A stretch of DNA of 7,833 nt from an uncultured Ruminococcus sp. Lineage in GTDB: Bacteria; Bacillota; Clostridia; Oscillospirales; Ruminococcaceae. A program made the position numbers and the translations under genes. Where the stretch lies: contig CAMWVM010000066.1 of assembly GCA_947177715.1 (NCBI GenBank), positions 1 to 7,833 of the forward strand, read 5' to 3'. The notes under the pieces were generated by a model. The model was not told the origin of the DNA. It did not search any database and was given only the letters and a program-made list of their open reading frames with translations. Below, piece by piece: positions 1-4,919 of this stretch (its first letter is position 1; the number at the start of each line of letters is the position of its first letter).

Positions 1-213
1 CAGTACCGCCATCCACCCGTTACGGACGACATGAACGGCCTCTGAATAGTTCGGGGCAACCTCGATAACTTCTTTGATGATAAAGAAGATAAAGACGAAG
101 GGCAAGAGCGCAAGGACAGCGCTGATGACCGATAATATGAGCGATGAATAGGTAAGATATCTGTGCTTACCCGCAAAGTTCATAAGCTCTGAAAGATTTT
201 TATTCTTTTTCAC
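1..213 (-). CDS. ABC transporter half-exporter (permease-ATPase), N-terminal 71 residues only
   Basis: Only the first 71 codons lie in the window; the gene runs off the left edge. The GTG start at 211-213 is chosen because an AGGAGG (complement of 221-226) sits 7 bases upstream. The peptide begins MKKNKNLSELMNF, a basic cytoplasmic stretch, followed by a hydrophobic helix (LTYSSLILSVISAVLALLPF and onward) that fits the first membrane helix of an exporter-type ABC protein with fused permease and ATPase. The start overlaps the last 14 bases of the MATE gene (stop at 200-202), so translation is probably coupled. The nucleotide-binding domain (Walker A, LSGGQ, Walker B) is not visible, so the family is inferred from this N-terminus and from the TetR-MATE-ABC gene order common in Clostridia. 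In such operons a second half-transporter often follows, which would make a heterodimeric exporter; this cannot be seen here. Confidence 0.7.
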   Translation of the reverse strand, partial: MKKNKNLSELMNFAGKHRYLTYSSLILSVISAVLALLPFVFIFFIIKEVIEVAPNYSEAVHVVRNGWMAVL

Positions 214-1582
214 TTCCAAGCCTCCTATCTTGATTCATTTTCTTAAATTCACTTCGCATCATAAGAATTGCAACTACAATACCCAATACATCGGTAATCA
301 GCGGCGCCCAGAAAACGCCGTGCACGCCAAGTCCCGCTACATAAGGCATAAGCATCGCCGCAGGTATATAAACCGCAATCTGACGCAAAACAACAAGTAT
401 ACCCGCCTTGGCAGCTCTTCCAAGCGACTGCATCAGCGTTAAAGCAATAATCCAAATTCCCATTAAAATATAGGAAATAAAGAATAGCCTGAAATCTGAA
501 GCTCCTTGCTCCACAACGGAAGGCGTCGTAATAAACATTGACAGCATTGCTTTCGGGGCAATCATAATCGGTAAATAGAAAACCAGGGACAATAGCGTCG
601 CAGCAACGGTAAACACCTTTGTAATCTGTTTTACTCGGCCATATTGCTTTGCACCATAATTTGTACCTGCGGCAGGTTGGTATCCTTGTGAAAGACCCCA
701 CAGGGGAATAAAAGCAAATGCAACAACTCTGTATGTCGCACCAAGAATAATCTGCCATGTGTCGCCGCCATGCTGCGCCGCTATATTGTACAGCGCCGTC
801 TGTTGCACCATCATCATAACCTGCATAAGCATAGCGGAAAATCCTACTCCGAAAATTTCGGATACCAATCCTTTTTCTATACGAATTCTATGGATTTTTA
901 CATTTTTACTTTTCGTCATAAAATGCCACAGCATTACTGCTGCATACAAAAACTGTGAAATGACAGTAGCATATGCCGCGCCGTCAATTCCTAATCCGTA
1001 AGAACGAAGAACAGAAATCAAAATCGGGTCTAAAGCAATGTTGATAACGGCGGAACCTCCGGAGAACAGCATAGCTTGCTTCAAAAGACCTTCTCCGCGC
1101 ATAATCATATTGGATGACTGTGCGAAATTAACGAACAGACTTCCGGCAAAAATGATTCTCAGATATCGGGTCGCTAAATGTAAAATTTCTCCCTGTGCTC
1201 CAGATAGGCTTAAAATCTGACGGGTGAATATCATGCCGACCGCCATGATAATCAAGGAAAAAATTAGATTAAGAGCAATTAAGTTTCCCATAATTCGGTC
1301 AATCGTTTTTTTATCTCGTTTCCCGATCGCCCTAGATAGGACGGATGCCGAGCCTACGCCAATCAATGTGGCAATTCCCGTATTGGCAAGTGTGAATGGA
1401 TAAGCAACCGATACAGCTGCCATGGCATTGTCACCAACCATTTGACCGACAAAAACGCCGTCCATAAAGTTATACAATCCAACAACAATCATTCCGATGA
1501 TTGCAGGAATACTCAATTTGGCCATCAGTTTCCACGGCGTATCATTTAATAACATACTCCGTGCATCTGTTTTATTTGACAC
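200..1582 (-). CDS. MATE-family multidrug efflux transporter (MepA/NorM-like)
   Basis: Integral membrane antiporter of 460 residues, the usual size for the family, expected to export cationic or drug-like compounds using a sodium or proton gradient. About twelve hydrophobic helices are visible in two halves. Family landmarks are MDGVFVGQMVG (40-50) in the first helix region, RGEG (162-165), NIALDPILI (181-189) with the conserved Asp185, and QGYQPAAGTNYGAK (299-312), the strongly conserved start of the second-half motif. The start is GTG at 1580-1582, supported by AGGAGG (complement of 1590-1595) 7 bases upstream. It lies 114 bases downstream of the TetR gene with no convincing promoter between them, and overlaps the next ABC gene by 14 bases, so it is probably the middle gene of a three-gene operon controlled by that TetR. 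The substrate cannot be read from the sequence. Family assignment is firm. Confidence 0.93.
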   Translation of the reverse strand: MSNKTDARSMLLNDTPWKLMAKLSIPAIIGMIVVGLYNFMDGVFVGQMVGDNAMAAVSVAYPFTLANTGIATLIGVGSASVLSRAIGKRDKKTIDRIMGNLIALNLIFSLIIMAVGMIFTRQILSLSGAQGEILHLATRYLRIIFAGSLFVNFAQSSNMIMRGEGLLKQAMLFSGGSAVINIALDPILISVLRSYGLGIDGAAYATVISQFLYAAVMLWHFMTKSKNVKIHRIRIEKGLVSEIFGVGFSAMLMQVMMMVQQTALYNIAAQHGGDTWQIILGATYRVVAFAFIPLWGLSQGYQPAAGTNYGAKQYGRVKQITKVFTVAATLLSLVFYLPIMIAPKAMLSMFITTPSVVEQGASDFRLFFISYILMGIWIIALTLMQSLGRAAKAGILVVLRQIAVYIPAAMLMPYVAGLGVHGVFWAPLITDVLGIVVAILMMRSEFKKMNQDRRLGSEKE

Positions 1583-1696
1583 TTTGATACCTCCTAATAG
1601 ATAAAGTTATATGATACAGAGAGCCGCTGCAGCCGACTTCTAATATCCTTGTTATAAGTTAGCGTTAGCTAACTATTGTTTAAAAATTAAAGGACA

Positions 1697-2314
1697 TTAT
1701 TGCCCCATAATTTTCATCCAGCCTGCGGTGTAAAACTCACGAAGCTGAGCAATGAAAGTCACCGCGCGCTTTTTCGGCATATCGTGACGGATCACTTCAA
1801 AGATGCCTTCAAACATACCGCTTGCTATCATGTGGCAAAGTTCGCGGTCAAGCTCCGGCACCTTGTTTCCAAGACTTTTCAGCACTTCAATATATCGAAA
1901 AGTATATTCCACTTCCGTTTCCACCATTGAATCGACGAAGTACTCATAAGGAGTCCCATCACTGCAACAAATCAGAATTTTGAAATCTTCATAATGCTCG
2001 TACATATAGTCGATCATCCAGTCCACGCATACGGCAGACTCTTTTCCCATATGTTCGGGTTGTTCTTCTTTAGGCAGCTCAGCAAAATCGGTCTGTGCCG
2101 TCATGAACCTTCCCATAACCGCTGCAGCATGAGGTTCTACAATAGAAGCAAAGAGAGCTTCCTTGCTAGAAAAGTATCCGTAAAAAGCGCCAGTTGTCAC
2201 ACCTGCCGTCTTGACGATGTTTCGCAGCGAGGCAGACTGAAATCCTTTTTCCATAAATTCCTGCTTTGCCGCCGCATGAATTTTTTCAAGCGTTGTCTGT
2301 TCCGCTTCGTTCAT
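1697..2314 (-). CDS. TetR/AcrR-family transcriptional repressor of the efflux operon
   Basis: A 205-residue regulator of normal TetR length. The N-terminal DNA-binding domain spans roughly residues 7-58; LRNIVKTAGVTTGAFYGYF (30-48) is the classic helix-turn-helix signature ending in the conserved YxYF and SSKEALF. The divergent, helix-rich C-terminal part (about 60-205) is the expected ligand-binding and dimerisation domain. An open frame continues 11 codons further upstream (to 2347), but the ATG at 2312-2314 is preferred: GGAGG (complement of 2321-2325) lies 6 bases upstream, and the longer start would fall inside the operator, between the promoter -10 and the likely transcript start. It is first in the operon, followed by MATE and ABC exporter genes. 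The natural reading is a drug-responsive repressor that controls itself and the pumps. The inducer is unknown. Confidence 0.93.
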   Translation of the reverse strand: MNEAEQTTLEKIHAAAKQEFMEKGFQSASLRNIVKTAGVTTGAFYGYFSSKEALFASIVEPHAAAVMGRFMTAQTDFAELPKEEQPEHMGKESAVCVDWMIDYMYEHYEDFKILICCSDGTPYEYFVDSMVETEVEYTFRYIEVLKSLGNKVPELDRELCHMIASGMFEGIFEVIRHDMPKKRAVTFIAQLREFYTAGWMKIMGQ

Positions 2315-2325
2315 TATATACCTCC

Positions 2326-2355
2326 ATATAACAATGTTATATATCACTGTTATAT
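2326..2355. promoter_or_regulatory. Two overlapping palindromes, probable TetR operator
   Basis: Bases 2326-2342 form a perfect inverted repeat, ATATAACA and TGTTATAT around one central base. Bases 2339-2355 are a second copy with one mismatch between its half-sites; it differs from the first at 2 of 17 positions. They overlap by 4 bases, with centres 13 bp apart. They lie immediately downstream of and overlapping the -10 box of the TetR promoter and end just before its ribosome binding site, so a bound dimer pair would block transcription. Tandem operators bound by two dimers are known for TetR proteins such as QacR. Binding by this protein is inferred from position and symmetry. Confidence 0.75.
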
Positions 2356-2382
2356 TATAACCTCAACTTTTCTTTTTGTCAA
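2354..2382 (-). promoter_or_regulatory. Consensus sigma-A promoter of the tetR-MATE-ABC operon
   Basis: On the minus strand a perfect TTGACA (complement of 2377-2382) is separated by exactly 17 bp from a perfect TATAAT (complement of 2354-2359). Transcription should begin near 2347, inside the operator pair. Such a strong promoter suits a gene set held off by a repressor. Confidence 0.88.
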
Positions 2383-2415
2383 GAGGGTTGCAAAAAATTT
2401 CGTTTTTTTACCTTT

Positions 2416-2649
2416 CTACTTGGCGGAAAACAGGGCAGCCTGTAACCGGTCGCACTGCTTATATGACCGTTCGCTCTTATCGTTGTCTTCGCAATATAAC
2501 ATACTTTTCCTTTCTGCTGGAATCTCTCTTACAGTGGGTACTTCACTTCGTCTGCTATGATAATTTATCATTTGTTTATAAACCACTTCAATAAATCCTC
2601 TTGAACGATTACATTTTCGTTGATCACGAAAAAACTCTTCAAAAAGCAA
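2416..2649 (-). pseudogene. Short coding remnant with a LexA-like N-terminal motif
   Basis: An open frame of 77 codons from a TTG at 2647-2649 to a TAG at 2416-2418, with no ribosome binding site and no ATG near its start; the frame stays open further upstream to about 2690. The central stretch VYKQMINYHSRRSEVPTVRE followed by I resembles the first helices of LexA-type DNA-binding domains, where a helix is followed by PTVREI or PSVREI. The next helices expected in LexA are absent: the sequence goes on as PAERKSMLYCEDND and ends LQAALFSAK. A 7-bp inverted repeat (2614-2620 with 2626-2632) lies inside it. It may be a decayed regulator fragment, a small unknown protein or chance. The LexA comparison rests on one short motif. 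Confidence 0.28.
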
Positions 2650-2699
2650 AAATACCGTAAGGCAGAGTACTGTGACGGCTTTATTTTAACACGGAAAGT

Positions 2700-2740
2700 A
2701 GGAAAAAGAAAGAACGCTAACTTTGTATCAGAATTAGCGT
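2700..2740 (-). terminator. Hairpin with pyrimidine tail, possible intrinsic terminator
   Basis: On the minus strand ACGCTAA (complement of 2734-2740) pairs with TTAGCGT (complement of 2714-2720) around a 13-base loop, followed by TCTTTCTTTTTCC. The 7-bp stem is short and the loop long, so this would be a modest terminator. It may back up the stronger hairpin at 2785-2822 for minus-strand transcripts leaving the XRE gene. Confidence 0.4.
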
Positions 2741-2784
2741 CCTTATTTGTGTTATCGTTACCAAAAAGATTTTAAAGATGAGAA

Positions 2785-2822
2785 AGGTATAAAATAAAGC
2801 CCGACCGAAGCCGAGCTTTATT
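2785..2822 (-). terminator. Intrinsic terminator with a UUCG tetraloop
   Basis: Read on the minus strand, bases 2822-2793 fold into a 13-bp stem: AATAAAGC pairs with GCTTTATT, then a T-G wobble, then CGGC with GTCG, closed by a TTCG loop flanked by C and G, a very stable RNA tetraloop. A T-rich tail (TTAT) follows. It lies about 195 bases past the stop of the minus-strand XRE gene and is the best candidate for the end of that transcript. On the plus strand the hairpin is followed by GGG, so termination there is less likely. Confidence 0.65.
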
Positions 2823-2860
2823 GGGTTCAGCGTCACGCTGGTGTAAAGAGAATACAAAAA

Positions 2861-2989
2861 AATATTTTTGCAATTTCAGATGATAGTTTTGAATCTTCAC
2901 GGAATCAGTTGTTCTCGCATTTTTTTAATGAAGATAGAATAAAAGAAGCGACAAGTATAAAAAAACGTATTTTAGTTTTTAAATTATGA
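2861..2989 (+). pseudogene. Possible C-terminal fragment of a lost plus-strand gene
   Basis: The plus-strand frame open from 2798 to the TGA at 2987-2989 has a protein-like end: from about 2861 it reads NIFAISDDSFESSRNQLF, then SHFFNEDRIKEATSIKK and RILVFKL before the stop. It has no start codon with a ribosome binding site, and its upstream part runs through the terminator hairpin and looks non-coding. Its stop lies 28 bases from the stop of the XRE gene, tail to tail. I do not recognise the family. It may be the end of a gene whose 5' part was replaced, or chance in AT-rich DNA. Confidence 0.27.
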
Positions 2990-3017
2990 ATTTGAGACCT
3001 CAGAATGTTTTATAAGT

Positions 3018-4274
3018 TTATTTCTGAATATTTGCTAATGCCTTTTGTATATAAGATAAAGCAAGTTCTTCCTGCTCACTGCTTCTGCGTAGCATTTCAA
3101 TTATATAATTCCTTTTTTCTTTCAAGGAGTCCTTGGAAAATGAATTACGTTGATGGGCAATAGTTGCTATTTCCGTTGCAAAGGATATAATTTCATTATA
3201 TTGACTTATTGCCAAATCCATTAATTCTTTATCGATATCGGGAATTATATCTATACATAGTTCAAAAAACTGTTTGGTTCTTAATTTATTTTCATAATGA
3301 ATAAATGCATGAGGAAAAACACAGTCAATTTGATCAGCATTTATTCTGTTTTCTTCCTTTAATAAATCACACCAGTTCTGGTAAATAACTATACCGTAGC
3401 CTTGCATTTTATTTTCTCCGCAATGGCTGTTATTTAATAATAGTGTTATCCCTCTAAATAGTGCATTAATACATGCCTTAGCTAACGGCATTTTTTCATT
3501 TGAAGGCTTGAGCGTCATCATATCACAATTAAGCTTGTACCAACCGGCATATTGATTAAGTTGCTCAAAGTTTAGCCTTGCATTTTTTTGATCGTCTCCA
3601 TCCAAAAATCCTAATCCTTTTAAAATCTGTCCATGGTCGGAAAAGCCGATAGCAAAAATAGTATCCATATATTCTTTAGGGATAATGATGACTGGATAAC
3701 CGTGTTCAATTTGCTTACATGCGAGAGCAATAAATTCATCTTCCGAATAATCCGCCTTTGAATGGATCTCATAATCTAAACCATATATAAAAAAACTGTC
3801 ATGAATCCATTCATCCGGTGCATATGAATATCCAAAACATATATTCGTAATAGCCGACTGCAAAATATATTCTTCATCATCGTTTATTTGACGGTTTTTG
3901 CTATCCCTGCGCTGCTCCAATCCAAAAAACAATTTTAACGCAGTTAAAATAGAAGCAAAGGAGATGCTTTTAGGCCATTCGGGACCTGAATAATCAGCTG
4001 CGGGAATCCGTGGCTTAACAAGAAATTCATAATTAAAATCCATATTACATAAAACACATGACGCCGGATCAAGAATTCTATCTACAGAACAATTAAAAAG
4101 TTTGGATATTTCATAAAGCAGCGGTATCTCGGGTACTGCTTTTCCATTCTCCCACTTACTAATCGCCTGAGGTGAAACTTTTAATTTCTCTGATAACTGT
4201 TCTTGAGTGTATTTGTTTCCTATGCGCAGATATGCAATTTTCTCTCCCATTTTTTTCACATCAAACATATTCAT
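3018..4274 (-). CDS. XRE-family regulator with a large C-terminal sensor-like domain
   Basis: A 418-residue protein. Residues 10-68 are a standard XRE/Cro helix-turn-helix: YTQEQLSEKLKVSPQAISKW (22-41) continues as ENGKAVPEIPLL and ends in a helix before VDRIL. The remaining about 340 residues are not a usual small-regulator tail. ISFASILTALKLFFGLE (104-120), ICFGYSYAPDEW (145-156), CKQIEHGYPVIIIP (186-199) and AIGFSDHGQILKGLGFLDGD (208-227) follow the order of the C39/BtrH-like papain fold, in which a lid of helices precedes a GyPVI strand and a GY/GF strand; the usual catalytic Cys and His are not evident. The last 100 residues are charged helices, perhaps a coiled coil. The start at 4272-4274 follows AAAGGAG (complement of 4280-4286) by 5 bases; the longer frame to 4310 would begin upstream of the transcript. 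The gene diverges from the secreted protease. Regulator role is firm; the sensor fold is a guess. Confidence 0.85.
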   Translation of the reverse strand: MNMFDVKKMGEKIAYLRIGNKYTQEQLSEKLKVSPQAISKWENGKAVPEIPLLYEISKLFNCSVDRILDPASCVLCNMDFNYEFLVKPRIPAADYSGPEWPKSISFASILTALKLFFGLEQRRDSKNRQINDDEEYILQSAITNICFGYSYAPDEWIHDSFFIYGLDYEIHSKADYSEDEFIALACKQIEHGYPVIIIPKEYMDTIFAIGFSDHGQILKGLGFLDGDDQKNARLNFEQLNQYAGWYKLNCDMMTLKPSNEKMPLAKACINALFRGITLLLNNSHCGENKMQGYGIVIYQNWCDLLKEENRINADQIDCVFPHAFIHYENKLRTKQFFELCIDIIPDIDKELMDLAISQYNEIISFATEIATIAHQRNSFSKDSLKEKRNYIIEMLRRSSEQEELALSYIQKALANIQK

Positions 4275-4296
4275 CTTTTCTCCTTTGTTTTTATTT

Positions 4297-4325
4297 ATTA
4301 TAGCAGTCATATATTATAATGTCCA
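4297..4325 (-). promoter_or_regulatory. Extended -10 promoter of the XRE regulator
   Basis: On the minus strand TGGACA (complement of 4320-4325, 5 of 6 to consensus) is 17 bp from a perfect TATAAT (complement of 4297-4302), which is preceded by TGC, giving an extended -10. The transcript should start near 4290, leaving a leader of about 16 bases that contains the ribosome binding site for the ATG at 4274. This also rules out the in-frame ATG at 4308-4310 as a start for this transcript. Confidence 0.8.
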
Positions 4326-4479
4326 TATATAACAGGTTGTTTTTTTACATAAAAACTAAACTCATAGTTGTAATCCTATGAAACTCAAAATAAGATTTTA
4401 GAGTATTAATAATAAAGGGCAAATTAATTACAAAAATCCGGTTACAATATGGCTTTGATTTGCGGCATAATCTTTCAGT

Positions 4480-4527
4480 CAACAATGCAGGCAGATAGAT
4501 TTTTGCTTCTATCTGCCTGCATTGTTG
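4480..4527. repeat. Perfect 20-bp inverted repeat, strong hairpin with 8-base loop
   Basis: Bases 4480-4499 are the exact reverse complement of 4508-4527, with the loop TTTTTGCT between. The arm contains GCAGGCAGATAGA. All 20 pairs are Watson-Crick, so either strand's RNA would fold very stably. Neither side has the immediate run of T expected of an intrinsic terminator; on the plus strand the first T run (ATATTTTT) starts 3 bases past the stem, after CCA, and is broken. It may be an imperfect terminator of a lost gene, a regulatory RNA hairpin or the remnant of a small palindromic element. The structure is certain; its function is not known. Confidence 0.85.
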
Positions 4528-4578
4528 CCAATATTTTTCCTATGTAGGAGTTCAAACCATTTTTCAAACGAAAAACGG

Positions 4579-4680
4579 TCATTTTACATCTACAAATCGT
4601 ACTTTCAAAAAATCGCCGACTAAACGGCCAAAAACGATAAGATCGGGATTTTCGGCGGATATATCTTTTTTGTAGTAACC
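4579..4680 (-). pseudogene. C-terminal remnant of an unidentified minus-strand gene
   Basis: The minus-strand frame between a stop at 4681-4683 and the TGA at 4579-4581 encodes 33 residues with a protein-like pattern: KKDISAE, then NPDLIVFGRLVGDFLKVRF, ending VDVK. No start codon or ribosome binding site is present, and the frame closes just upstream, as expected for a truncated or frameshifted gene end. The 20-bp inverted repeat lies about 50 bases past its stop and would be in place as that gene's terminator hairpin, though the minus strand lacks a T tract there. I do not recognise the family. Confidence 0.3.
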
Positions 4681-4704
4681 TTATGTAAAAATGTTATAAA
4701 AAAG

Positions 4705-4878
4705 ATGCACTTAAAAACGTGCGCTCAAAACTTTAAAAAAGAAAAAGCCCCGAACGCACTTCAGATTTTAAGGGCTATTTTTGTTGTTATGAATTTAGCT
4801 AAAAAGCATAAATACTTATCTGATAACTTGGTGGAATCACACAAACTTTTGTCGAAAGTTGCACGAAATAGTATGTAA
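4705..4878 (+). CDS. Possible small protein of 57 residues, or remnant
   Basis: An ATG frame at 4705-4878. From residue 10 it looks helical and basic: FKKEKAPNALQILRAIF, then VVMNLAKKHKYLSDNL, then VESHKLLSKVARNSM. There is no ribosome binding site before the ATG, and the in-frame sequence remains open upstream to 4624, so it could also be the end of a longer, broken gene. A terminator-like hairpin (4735-4776) lies inside it, which argues against a normal gene. It ends 41 bases before the protease start. No family is recognised. Confidence 0.25.
   Translation: MHLKTCAQNFKKEKAPNALQILRAIFVVMNLAKKHKYLSDNLVESHKLLSKVARNSM
4735..4776 (-). terminator. Terminator-like hairpin, minus strand
   Basis: On the minus strand AGCCC (complement of 4772-4776) pairs with GGGCT (complement of 4746-4750), followed by TTTTCTTTTTT. 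The 21-base loop can form a second small stem (CTGAA region with TTCG). The stem is short but the T tract is good. No intact minus-strand gene is visible upstream within the window, so it would end either a lost gene or antisense transcription from the protease region. Confidence 0.35.
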
Positions 4879-4919
4879 ATGTATTTTATATCATATAAGA
4901 TATTTAAGGAGGAATATTT

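Larger units (their letters stand above)
2383..3017. other. Intergenic patchwork without an intact gene
   Basis: About 635 bases between the TetR promoter and the 3' end of the XRE regulator. No complete gene with a start and ribosome binding site is visible. It holds a minus-strand coding remnant (2416-2649), two minus-strand hairpins (2700-2740 and 2785-2822), a small plus-strand hairpin (CAGCG-TCA-CGCTG at 2828-2840) and a plus-strand open fragment ending at 2989. Fragments in both orientations suggest a site of past insertion and deletion; this is inference. Confidence 0.5.
4326..4919. other. Divergent intergenic region between the XRE regulator and the secreted protease
   Basis: Nearly 600 AT-rich bases. 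From 4326 to 4479 I see nothing beyond AT-rich sequence. Then come a perfect 20-bp inverted repeat (4480-4527), a minus-strand coding remnant (4579-4680), a possible small plus-strand ORF (4705-4878) overlapping a terminator-like hairpin, and the protease leader. The protease promoter is not clear. Candidates are weak, for example TATAAG at 4895-4900 without a good -35 box. A 6-bp inverted repeat, AACTTT-TGTCG-AAAGTT (4844-4860), could be a regulator site but is short. Confidence 0.5.

Noticed and set aside
249..758. Second minus-strand frame inside the MATE gene
   Set aside because: It is another frame of the MATE gene, cysteine-rich and without domain pattern; the MATE frame has all the family motifs.
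1658..1673. GTTAGC tandem and GTTAGCTAAC palindrome between the TetR and MATE genes
   Set aside because: It is short, has no matching promoter on the minus strand, and is unlike the operator at 2326-2355, so no second regulatory site is claimed.
1994..2560. Long plus-strand frame (188 codons) opposite the TetR gene
   Set aside because: It lies antisense to a clear TetR gene and its promoter, and its translation shows no family pattern; it is a mirror of the TetR coding bias.
4327..4334. ATATAACA near the XRE promoter, identical to one half-site of the TetR operator
   Set aside because: It is a single 8-base half-site in very AT-rich DNA with no opposing half; chance is the simpler explanation.
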